Shown piece by piece: positions 1 to 6,571 of a DNA stretch of 7,611 nt. A program made the position numbers and the translations under genes. Below the pieces are notes generated by a model. That model was not told the origin of the DNA, did not search any database, and saw only the letters and a list, made by a program, of their open reading frames with translations. The DNA comes from Cyanobacteria bacterium UBA11370. Lineage in GTDB: Bacteria; Cyanobacteriota; Cyanobacteriia; Cyanobacteriales; Coleofasciculaceae. Location: assembly GCA_003486645.1 (NCBI GenBank), contig DNGI01000138.1, positions 548-8,158 on the forward strand, written 5' to 3'. Each line of letters opens with the position of its first letter. Position 1 is the first letter of the stretch.

Positions 1-864
1 CTAAATCCCCTTCCCAGTCGAATTCATCTCGTGATTCAGAGGCTAAAGCTTCTGTTGGAGACGTTTCCAGCGTTTCTCGCCAATCAAATAAGTCCTCTTC
101 TGTTGCACTTTCTGTTACTGTTTCGCTGCCTTCTAAATCCCCTTCCCAGTCGAATTCATCTCGTGATTCAGAGGCTAAAGCTTCTGTTGCCGATGGCGTT
201 TCTTCCTCAAATAGCGACTCTAACTCTGACTCATCTATTTGAGAGGTTTCTGGGGTTTCTTCCCAATCAAATAAATCTTCCTCTGTTGCACTTTCTGTTA
301 CTGTTTCGCTGCCTCCTAAATCCCCTTCCCAGTCAAATTCATCTCCTGATTCAGACGCTAAAGCTTCTGTTGCCGATGGCGTTTCTTCCTCAAATAGGGA
401 CTCTAACTCTGAGTCAGCTTGTGCGGTTGTTTCTAGCGTTTCTTCCCAATTAAATAAGTCGGCTGCTGTTTCAACTTCCTCTACAGATGCAATCGGGGCT
501 AAATCGGCTTCCCAGTCAAATTCATCTCCTGATTCAGCGGCTAAAGCTTCTGTTGCCGATGGCGTTTCTTCCTCAAATAGGGACTCTAACTCCGACTCAG
601 CTTGTTCTACTGTTTCCGGCGTTTCTTGCCAATCAAATAAGTCGGCTGCTGTTTCAACTTCCTCTACAAATGCAATCGGGGCTAAATCGGCTTCCCAGTC
701 AAATTCATCTCCTGATTCAGCGGCTAAAGCCTCTGTTGCTGATGGCGTTTCTTCCTCAAATAGCGACTCTAACTCTGACTCAGCTTGTTCTACTGTTTCC
801 GGCGTTTCTTGCCAATCAAATAAGTCGTCTTCTGTTGCACTTTCAGTAGGAGATTCACTCAGGA
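1..864 (-). repeat. 183-bp (61-residue) in-frame tandem repeat array in the acidic region
   Basis: Equivalent points (the ctaaatc box on the plus strand) fall at 1, 133, 316, 499 and 682, and in a diverged form at 865. This gives four full 183-bp units (133-315, 316-498, 499-681, 682-864) and a shortened 132-bp unit (1-132). More degenerate copies follow towards 1240, where the spacing grows to 207 bp (865 to 1072). Each unit encodes, in order, DLFDW(Q/E)ETPET, ESELESLFEEE, TPSATEALA, ESGDEFDWE and a variable acidic spacer. The array reaches the left edge and may continue. Being coding and tandem, it looks like unequal recombination within the gene. Confidence 0.92.
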
Positions 865-3070
865 ATAAATCTTCTTCTAAATTGAACTCATTAACAGGTT
901 CTTCCGAGACGAATAACGGTTCAACCTGTTCCCTAGTTTCTTCACCAAAGAAGAGATCTAAATCTTCGACAGCCTCTTGAGAAATCTCTGCTTCTTCCCA
1001 ATCAAACAGTCCGGTTTCAGCTTCAACTACTGGTTGTAACTCCAGGTTTTCTGCTGGAGACTCCCTAGTAGAGAAATCGGCTTCCCAATCAAACTCATCC
1101 ACAGATTCTTCTGATAAGGATAAGGGATCTATTTTCTCTGTCGTTTCCTCACCAAATAAGGCTTCTAAATCCGCACCAACATCTTCAGAATCTTCCTCAA
1201 CATCTTCAGTAAAGAAAAACTCCGAAATATCATCATTATGACTACCGTCACCAGCTACATTATCATCAAATAACTCTTCTTCAAAGATGTCTTCTTGAAG
1301 ATTTTTGACCTCATTAAATTCAAGATTTGATGTTGCTAGAGCATCTGGAATTGATGGTGTCTGAAGGTGGTGCGGAATCGCTTCGTTAAACCTCATATTG
1401 TTGGAACTGTTAGAAATCTCCAACAGATCATTCAAGTCTAAATCTAACTCGCCAATTGTTTCATCGGACTGATTATCATTAGCAAATTGTGTATAGTCTT
1501 CCCCAGTCTGGAAGTCCCACGAGTCAATTTCTAAATCTGCGGTGTTCTCTGCTAACGAACCCTCTTCTGCAAAAAGGCTATTATCCAACAAACCATTTAA
1601 CTCATTGCTTGCGGATTGTTGTGTAGTGAATGAGCTTCGGTTATCCGATTCAAATAATAAGTCTGCAAAGTCATCTTCATCGGTTAAACTCGATAGGGTT
1701 TCTGGATGATCTTGGTTGGAATGTGAGCTGATGAAGGCTTGAGAGTCAAGATCACCTTCTTCTTCAAAGTCATTGCCTAACCAATCGTTGAAATCGTCAC
1801 TTGTTAAGGCTCCAGAGTGGGAAATTCCGAAGTTATTTGTATCGTCGATTAGGTCAGCAAAATCGCTTTTTTCATCCAGCATCCCTGGATGTTCTGTATC
1901 CGAATCCCAGATATTTTCATCGATATTAATGATTTCTTCTTGTTCCCAGGTTTGCTCGATATCAGGAGTTTGACCTTCAAAAATATCAGCTAAACTATTG
2001 AGTTCTGCCATTCCGACTTCGGGTTCTCCGTGTTCGGAAACTTCCGAGAAGATTGAATATTGGGAAGTTTCTTTCGGTTTGTTCAATCCGTCATGACTAT
2101 CTCCTTGGATATAGGTAATCTCTTGTTGAATATAGGTATCCTCTTGGATATGGGTGTTTGAAGTATTAACCCGATTCTTTGAACTTAGGATAGTTGATTC
2201 GTTGTTGGTTGCCAGTTCTATATCGCTATCTGTAGAGTCAAGGGAGAATTGTGGCGTTAAGGCTTTAAGTTGTTCAGTCGGCGCAATTTCAACTGAACGA
2301 CCTGCTAGCGCTAATTCTTGAGCTTGTTTAATATCTTTGATCGTAACGTTGGCAAGGAGGCGGTAGGAATTGTCAGGATAGGCGATCGCTGCTTTTGCGG
2401 TTTCTAATAACTCACTCCAGCCGGGTAAGTCAAATTGCTCACCGAGATTGGCTAAACAGGTGCAGTGTCCTTGTAAGGTAGCACGGTTTTCTGGGCAGTC
2501 GGGTTGCTTAAACAGTTGCAACATCTCCCGCAACTCAATGAGAACGTCCCGTTTAAAGGTTCCTGGTAACGTTTTAGTTGCCTTGGGAGACGATGGCGCT
2601 TTCGCTAGGGGAAGGGGTGGAGTGGTGACAACAGGAGAACTCTTGCCAATTTTAGCCAGGTGTTTGAGATGAGTGTTAAGCTGCTCAAAAACTGGCTCGG
2701 CTTCTGCCATAATTTCCCTAGTGGTTTCATCCGTTAAACCAAATGGTCCTTGAAGTTGTTCCAACAAGGACTGAAGGGTATCAAATACCTGTAAAAATAG
2801 TGTTTCTAGCTGTTGATCTGCCGTTAAGGGCGATTCTTGCAGAATTTTGAAGCAATCTTCCAGCCGATGAGCCGTGTGATGAATGCTATTGAGTCCTAGC
2901 ATAGCAGCTCCACCTTTGACGGAATGAGCAGCACGGAAGATTTCGTTCACCATGTCAACATCTTCCATGGTACTTTGCAGGTTGAGTAAACCCTGCTCAA
3001 TGGTATTGAGGTGATCTCTTGCTTCCTCAATAAAGTAGCCCATGATCCGCTGTTGTTGTTCCGACTGCAT
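1..3070 (-). CDS. Hpt-domain protein with long acidic repeat region, probable N-terminal part of a CheA/PilL-type hybrid histidine kinase (runs off left edge)
   Basis: The frame is open from the start codon to the left edge, about 1023 codons without a stop. Residues 1-105 are a histidine phosphotransfer domain: a helical start (YFIEEARDHLNTIEQGLL), then the motif AAHSVKGGAAMLG with phospho-accepting His about residue 49. Residues 160-230 form a second helical, Hpt-like segment (GHCTCLANLGEQFDLPGW, His 202) without the HxxKG motif. From about residue 275 to the edge the chain is strongly acidic and Ser/Thr-rich, low in Lys and Arg, and ends in 61-residue repeats. Proteins of this kind in cyanobacteria usually continue into CheA dimerisation, ATPase, CheW and receiver domains and control type IV pilus motility. 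None of those parts is in the window, so the kinase identity is inferred. ATGs at 3100 and 3076 are also in frame. I prefer 3070 because a GAGG lies 9 nt before it. The 5' neighbour is a Roco gene, not a receptor or CheW gene. Confidence 0.85.
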   Translation of the reverse strand, partial: MQSEQQQRIMGYFIEEARDHLNTIEQGLLNLQSTMEDVDMVNEIFRAAHSVKGGAAMLGLNSIHHTAHRLEDCFKILQESPLTADQQLETLFLQVFDTLQSLLEQLQGPFGLTDETTREIMAEAEPVFEQLNTHLKHLAKIGKSSPVVTTPPLPLAKAPSSPKATKTLPGTFKRDVLIELREMLQLFKQPDCPENRATLQGHCTCLANLGEQFDLPGWSELLETAKAAIAYPDNSYRLLANVTIKDIKQAQELALAGRSVEIAPTEQLKALTPQFSLDSTDSDIELATNNESTILSSKNRVNTSNTHIQEDTYIQQEITYIQGDSHDGLNKPKETSQYSIFSEVSEHGEPEVGMAELNSLADIFEGQTPDIEQTWEQEEIINIDENIWDSDTEHPGMLDEKSDFADLIDDTNNFGISHSGALTSDDFNDWLGNDFEEEGDLDSQAFISSHSNQDHPETLSSLTDEDDFADLLFESDNRSSFTTQQSASNELNGLLDNSLFAEEGSLAENTADLEIDSWDFQTGEDYTQFANDNQSDETIGELDLDLNDLLEISNSSNNMRFNEAIPHHLQTPSIPDALATSNLEFNEVKNLQEDIFEEELFDDNVAGDGSHNDDISEFFFTEDVEEDSEDVGADLEALFGEETTEKIDPLSLSEESVDEFDWEADFSTRESPAENLELQPVVEAETGLFDWEEAEISQEAVEDLDLFFGEETREQVEPLFVSEEPVNEFNLEEDLFLSESPTESATEDDLFDWQETPETVEQAESELESLFEEETPSATEALAAESGDEFDWEADLAPIAFVEEVETAADLFDWQETPETVEQAESELESLFEEETPSATEALAAESGDEFDWEADLAPIASVEEVETAADLFNWEETLETTAQADSELESLFEEETPSATEALASESGDEFDWEGDLGGSETVTESATEEDLFDWEETPETSQIDESELESLFEEETPSATEALASESRDEFDWEGDLEGSETVTESATEEDLFDWRETLETSPTEALASESRDEFDWEGDL
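2382..2389. repeat. HIP1 octamer GCGATCGC
   Basis: Highly iterated palindrome of cyanobacteria, here inside the Hpt gene. It supports the taxonomic placement. Confidence 0.85.
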
Positions 3071-3079
3071 AGCCATGTT

Positions 3080-3083
3080 CCTC
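3080..3083 (-). promoter_or_regulatory. Shine-Dalgarno-like GAGG deciding the start of the Hpt protein
   Basis: On the minus strand GAGG lies 9 nt before the ATG at 3068-3070 and only 3 nt before the in-frame ATG at 3074-3076. The spacing favours the inner ATG, giving the N-terminus MQSEQQQ. The outer ATG at 3098-3100 has only an AGAGG further upstream with long spacing. Confidence 0.4.
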
Positions 3084-3120
3084 AACGATTTTTGAGTCAT
3101 GTTGCAACAAGTAGCCTCTT

Positions 3121-3169
3121 AACCGCTCGACTCGGTGAAGCCTGGACTCAGTTCAACCGCTCATGACTC
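3121..3169. promoter_or_regulatory. Paired direct repeat upstream of the Hpt gene
   Basis: The sequence aaccgctcgactc at 3121-3133 recurs as aaccgctcatgactc at 3155-3169, with starts 34 bp apart, in the leader of the Hpt gene. It could be a double binding site for a regulator or simply a chance duplication. The wider gap 3101-3360 shows no gene. On the minus strand a TACAAT near 3210 is the best -10 candidate, but it has no convincing -35 partner, so no promoter is called. Confidence 0.25.
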
Positions 3170-3263
3170 ATCATTACTTTTGGTTTCCCTAGATAGCTCT
3201 CATTGTAGCCATTAGGCTTTCAAATTAATCGGTGTCTGCTTATTCCGTCGAAAAGAATATTTT

Positions 3264-3320
3264 GGGGAGTGGGGAGTGGGGAGTGGGAGAGTGGGGGAGT
3301 GGGAGAGTGGGGGAGTGGGG
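3264..3320 (+). repeat. G-rich short tandem repeat (GGGGAGT-type units)
   Basis: Seven units of 7-8 bp, GGGGAGT at first and then alternating GGGAGAGT and GGGGGAGT, end in GGGG. Many runs of three or more G in close succession on the plus strand make a G-quadruplex possible. Such intergenic arrays are common in filamentous cyanobacteria. It lies about 40 bp past the last stop of the Roco frame, and no ordinary terminator is visible between the two. Confidence 0.85.
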
Positions 3321-3360
3321 CAGGGCTAATTCAAGGATAATGCAAGAAGTCTTTTTAGTT

Positions 3361-3852
3361 TTAAATTTTGTATGGTGCGGCATGATGGTGGCACAACCAT
3401 AAGTAATTTCCTTCTGGTGTTAAAACTTTTTTGAGTCCACCCCAGTTTTGCTGTGGGTCTTTTTCATCTAAGAGTTGACGCAAACCCCGCAAAGCTGCAC
3501 CTTCTACATAATCTGGATCTGGATCAGCAAGGTAACTAGCTGTTGCTACTAATTTCAAATCATTACAGTCGGGAATATCGGGTAATTTGGCTGCCATTTC
3601 TTTCATCAATTCAATATCATTTTTGAATAATTTTTCATACTCTTGTTTATTTAAAAAACCGACCCAAGGGCCAATGAGAGGTGCAGCATATTTTAATACA
3701 CCCACTAACCGTTGAAGATAAGGGGCTGTGACTCTTAGCCATTTGGCAGGTTCCTCAATTTCGTATAAACCACCCTCTTGTGTGGGATGCCAACAACCAG
3801 GTGCTTGGCAATAGAGTTGTAAATCTAATTTTTGTCCGGCAATTGATTTTTT
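3361..3852 (-). pseudogene. C-terminal remainder of the Roco gene, cut off by an in-frame TAG
   Basis: Directly after the TAG at 3853-3855 the same frame continues for 163 codons to TAA at 3361-3363. The product would begin KKSIAGQKLDLQLYCQ, contain CQAPGCWHPTQEGG and EEPAKWL, have a helical stretch with PLIGPWVGFLN, and end with WGGLKKVLTPEGNYLWLC then HHHA. It has the look of an ordinary protein. I recall this type of ending (GGL.KVLTPEG.YLWLC..H) from the C-termini of cyanobacterial LRR-ROC-COR proteins, but could not check. There is no in-frame ATG. The first usable start is a GTG at 3703-3705, in mid-domain and without a ribosome binding site. An independent small gene is therefore unlikely. 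It is either a dead remnant of the gene upstream or is reached by stop-codon readthrough. Confidence 0.7.
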
Positions 3853-6312
3853 CTATCCTTGGCGATCGCGAGGACGCAAAACAAATACATTGGGACAATG
3901 GGAATCAATTTTTGCTTGTTCCCGACGGAAGGCGTTAGTAAATTCTCGCTGGGTTAATTCTCGCAGATTCTTTAATTCATCCAGTATAGTATCTTGCCCT
4001 TCAACAATTGTTCTTTCTATTTCATCTAGACGAGATAAAACAGCATCTTGAGTACTCCAATCTAAGCCGAATAAGAGTTGAGTTACTGAGACATCTTCCA
4101 TCGCTTCTGGACATTCAATCTGTAGTTTCTTTTTTTCATACCGTTTCAGTAATTGCTCATAGTTAAATTCATGACCGCAGCGCTGACCCTTATGACCACA
4201 ACAGGGAATTGTTCGTTCAATTTTTAAGCCTGGAAAGCGTGATAGAGTAACTTCAATACCATCCCTGAGTAAGACAAAGAAATTATGAGGGTTTGCACCT
4301 CTAACGGTTAATTGCAGATAGCGCTCATGGGGAAAGGCTTGGACTAAAGCAAGATGATCTTGTTCAGGAGTATAGGCTAAATGTTTTTGTTTAGGACTAT
4401 AGGCAAAAATAGCACCATTACGCCAATGAGTACGGGTGGTGAAGCGGTGTTGACGGGCAATAAACCAGGTGGGAATGCCAGCAGGAATAGTATTGAGTTT
4501 GAATTTCATGGAGATTTCATTGTAATTACCTGTTTGTTTAATTTGGTTCCATTTTTGTTCGTATTTAGGGGGATCGAGCGGTAGACGTTCAACAACGAGG
4601 CTGATATCTTTATTTTCTAAAGTTCGGTAGGAAAGGTCGAAGCGTTCCATGAGGCGTAAGAAGTGATCGTGCATGGATGGGGCAAGGTTTTGCCAAAGTC
4701 GATTCATAGTATCACGGGTGAAGATCCCTGCACTATTGATGACTTCTTCACTTTCTAAAACTTTACTAATATATTGAGTGACCCACTGGGGTTTGAGGAT
4801 AACAATTTGGTTCAGTTCTTCGTTGGTTTGGAAGTAAAGAATATCTCCTAATTCATGGAGCCATTGCGCTAATACTGACTGACTAATATTGTTTGTAACT
4901 CCCTGTTTAGTCATGAATGACCATAATTGTTGCGGGGTAGCATATTTAGATTTTTCGGGTAGGGAACGGATATGTTTAGCAACATTGAGCCAAGTTGTAG
5001 GCCAACTTTCACCCATTAAGGGTAACTTAGCAGCCGCGTTCGCGATAGTTTGGCGGAGTTGATCAATTCCTTGACCTGTTTTAGAACTGATTTCACAATG
5101 ACCGATAATTTGAGGGTATTTGCGGCGTAATTCGTTTAGGGGAATGTCAGCATCTCGTTGGTCAAGATGCGTGGCAACGAGTAAAATTGGTGATTCAGGG
5201 GCGAGAGCTTGGATAGTGTCGAGCCAATAGTAAAGTTTACCTTGTTCAAATCCATGTCGGGCATTCCAAGCTAGTAGGAAAAGGGAGCGGTTAGTGAGAA
5301 AGAATTGATGGGTAGCGTGATAGATTTCTTGTCCTCCAAAATCCCAGGCGTTGAGTTGCATGGTGATATCGCATTTTGTGGGATGAAGCAGATTTAATGT
5401 TCGGATTTCTATGCCGTGGGTGGTTGATTCTTGGGTGTTAAATTTTTCACCACGTAAGGCTTGTAATAAGCAAGTTTTGCCAACGCCTCCTTCGCCGACG
5501 ACTAGCAGTTTGGAAATCCATTGAGGTTGGCTATCTTGCAACTGATTGCGGAGATAAGTCAAAATTGCCTGCGTTCCTTGCTCGACAATTTCAGGGGGTG
5601 GCGAAGTCAATGGATTTTTACCGATGTCTAGAAGTTGCAGATTAGTAAGTTGACCAATTTCTGATGGCAACTTACTCAGTCGATTCTTGTTTAGGTATAG
5701 TTTGGTAAGGTTCTTTAGCTGACCAATTTCGGGTGGCACCACACTCAGTTTATTGGAGTATAGAGTGAGTTGGCTCAGGTTGATGAGTTGACCAATTTCG
5801 GGTGGCACCACACTTAGTTTATTGTTGCTGATAAATAGCACTGTTAGATTAGTGAGTTGACCGATTTCTGGTGGCAGCCTAGTCAGTTGATTGTAGGCGA
5901 GAAATAGCCCTGTTAGGTTTTTTAGCTGACCAATCTCTGTTGGTAATGCACTCAGTTGATTTTTATATAGGAATAGCTCGGTCAAGTTTTTAAGTTGACC
6001 AATTTGTGGTGGTAATGCACTCAGTTGATTGAAGTGAAGAACTAGCTGGGTCAGGTTCTTTAGTTGACCAATTTCGGGTGGCAGCTCAATCAGTTCATTA
6101 GCGCTCAGATCTAGATGGATAAGGTTACTAAGTTGACCAATTTCGGGTGGCAGCACACTCAGCTCATTATTGCTGAGGTATAGCTCTGCCAGATTGGTAA
6201 GCTGACCGATTCGTGGCGGCAAAACAGTCAGTTTCTTATCTGAGAGGTCAAGCAATTTTATCTCTTCCTTAGCTGCTTGTTCAATAATTTCAAGTAATTC
6301 TTTTTCATTCAT
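3853..6312 (-). CDS. Roco-type protein (LRR-ROC-COR GTPase), probably C-terminally truncated by a TAG
   Basis: The 819-residue product belongs to the bacterial Roco family, relatives of human LRRK2: cytosolic dimeric GTPases whose bacterial roles are mostly unknown. Residues about 28-245 are nine 23-residue leucine-rich repeats with the signature LPPEIGQL.NL (IGQL at 35, 58, 81 and so on to 219), plus a degenerate tenth. The ROC domain follows: Walker A GEGGVGKT (273-280), switch Thr about 297-298, G3 WDFGGQE (323-329), G4 THLD (381-384) and G5 SSK (409-411). The THLD form of G4 is usual in the family. COR covers about 430-700. After it come a Cys/His cluster (C704, C705, C712, H714, C734) and a likely coiled coil (761-803). 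The chain stops at RPRDRQG, but the frame goes on beyond the TAG. The ATG at 6310-6312 is the first after an in-frame stop at 6316-6318; no strong ribosome binding site precedes it. No signal peptide or membrane segment is seen. DUF362 lies 259 bp upstream and is probably a separate unit. Confidence 0.93.
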   Translation of the reverse strand: MNEKELLEIIEQAAKEEIKLLDLSDKKLTVLPPRIGQLTNLAELYLSNNELSVLPPEIGQLSNLIHLDLSANELIELPPEIGQLKNLTQLVLHFNQLSALPPQIGQLKNLTELFLYKNQLSALPTEIGQLKNLTGLFLAYNQLTRLPPEIGQLTNLTVLFISNNKLSVVPPEIGQLINLSQLTLYSNKLSVVPPEIGQLKNLTKLYLNKNRLSKLPSEIGQLTNLQLLDIGKNPLTSPPPEIVEQGTQAILTYLRNQLQDSQPQWISKLLVVGEGGVGKTCLLQALRGEKFNTQESTTHGIEIRTLNLLHPTKCDITMQLNAWDFGGQEIYHATHQFFLTNRSLFLLAWNARHGFEQGKLYYWLDTIQALAPESPILLVATHLDQRDADIPLNELRRKYPQIIGHCEISSKTGQGIDQLRQTIANAAAKLPLMGESWPTTWLNVAKHIRSLPEKSKYATPQQLWSFMTKQGVTNNISQSVLAQWLHELGDILYFQTNEELNQIVILKPQWVTQYISKVLESEEVINSAGIFTRDTMNRLWQNLAPSMHDHFLRLMERFDLSYRTLENKDISLVVERLPLDPPKYEQKWNQIKQTGNYNEISMKFKLNTIPAGIPTWFIARQHRFTTRTHWRNGAIFAYSPKQKHLAYTPEQDHLALVQAFPHERYLQLTVRGANPHNFFVLLRDGIEVTLSRFPGLKIERTIPCCGHKGQRCGHEFNYEQLLKRYEKKKLQIECPEAMEDVSVTQLLFGLDWSTQDAVLSRLDEIERTIVEGQDTILDELKNLRELTQREFTNAFRREQAKIDSHCPNVFVLRPRDRQG
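3862..3869. repeat. HIP1 octamer GCGATCGC
   Basis: The copy encodes part of RPRDRQG, only 6 bp before the TAG that interrupts the Roco gene. Confidence 0.85.
5593..6219 (-). repeat. 69-bp tandem repeats encoding the leucine-rich repeats
   Basis: Nine consecutive 69-bp units encode the 23-residue repeats of the Roco protein, each with ttgaccaat or a close variant on the plus strand, the reverse of the IGQL codons. Conservation is strongest over LPPEIGQL. The variable positions fall at the solvent-facing LxLxxN segment, as expected of a binding surface. Two adjacent units (about 5735-5825) share the text SVVPPEIGQL and look recently duplicated. Confidence 0.88.
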
Positions 6313-6440
6313 TGATTACTTGGGTTGGTCCTAATTTTGCTACTGCTCAATTCACTAAGGGATTGAGTCAATTTGAGGGCTATACCCTGAATGTCAGCAT
6401 ACCCGAATAGTAAGTCTGATTAAAGAATAAAATCTAAATG

Positions 6441-6460
6441 GGGAGTGATCGCTCCCTTTT
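6441..6460 (+). terminator. Rho-independent terminator-like hairpin
   Basis: GGGAGTGATCGCTCCC folds into a six-pair stem (one G-T wobble) with a GATC loop and is followed by TTTT on the plus strand. No intact plus-strand gene precedes it. The nearest candidate is a short open stretch ending at 6410. On the minus strand the same hairpin is followed by CATTTAGATTTT, a weaker U-rich tail, and might help end the DUF362 transcript. The stem is short and the T-run modest. Confidence 0.45.
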
Positions 6461-6461
6461 G

Positions 6462-6496
6462 TTGTTAGTTGTTGGTTGTTAGTTGCTGGCTGTTCT
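6462..6496 (+). repeat. Heptamer tandem repeat TTGTTAG/TTGTTGG
   Basis: Units are TTGTTAG, TTGTTGG, TTGTTAG, TTGCTGG, then a degenerate CTGTTCT. This is a short tandemly repeated repetitive sequence of the sort scattered between genes in filamentous cyanobacteria. No function is known. Confidence 0.75.
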
Positions 6497-6532
6497 TTTT
6501 TTCTCCCCCCTCCCCCTCTCTCCTCTCTCCCC
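6493..6532 (+). repeat. 40-nt uninterrupted pyrimidine tract
   Basis: A run of only C and T: first a T-run, then C-rich text with runs of six, five and four C and CTCT steps. On the minus strand it is a G/A purine tract with GGGGGG, GGGGG and GGGG, similar in kind to the G-rich array at 3264-3320 but in the opposite orientation. A triplex or G-quadruplex is conceivable. Confidence 0.8.
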
Positions 6533-6571
6533 ATCATTCCAGATACGGCTTAAAACAATGAACAACCTAAT

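Larger units (their letters stand above)
6313..6571. other. Intergenic gap between DUF362 and Roco genes
   Basis: No complete gene is visible. The gap holds the terminator-like hairpin, heptamer repeats and pyrimidine tract listed separately. It also has a small inverted repeat, CTCAAT/ATTGAG (6346-6351 and 6362-6367), and a plus-strand open stretch of 41 codons that begins inside the Roco 5' end (6288) and ends with TAG at 6408-6410. I could not find a convincing minus-strand promoter for the Roco gene here. Confidence 0.6.

Noticed and set aside
31..849. Two plus-strand open frames with Leu-rich repeats (31-453 and 487-849)
   Set aside because: They are mirror images of the acidic GAA/GAG-rich repeat array on the minus strand. 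Their apparent repeats are the same 183-bp units read backwards.
1..864. CRISPR-like regular repeats
   Set aside because: The units are 183 bp, wholly coding, in frame and without unique spacers. They are protein repeats.
1773..2672. Plus-strand open frames 1773-1973 and 2448-2672
   Set aside because: Both lie wholly within the Hpt gene on the other strand. They have low-quality composition and no recognisable motif or ribosome binding site.
3200..3225. TACAAT as -10 box of the Hpt gene
   Set aside because: No acceptable -35 hexamer is found at 16-18 bp upstream, so a promoter cannot be supported from sequence alone.
3361..3705. Independent small gene starting at GTG 3705
   Set aside because: There is no ribosome binding site, the start falls mid-domain, and the frame extends upstream without a break to the Roco stop codon. 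It is better treated as the tail of that gene.
4381..4584. Plus-strand open frame inside the Roco gene
   Set aside because: It overlaps the clearly coding COR region on the minus strand and has no family features.
6346..6367. Inverted repeat CTCAAT/ATTGAG upstream of the Roco gene as an operator
   Set aside because: Six-base arms with a 10-bp loop are expected by chance in AT-rich intergenic DNA, and nothing else supports it.
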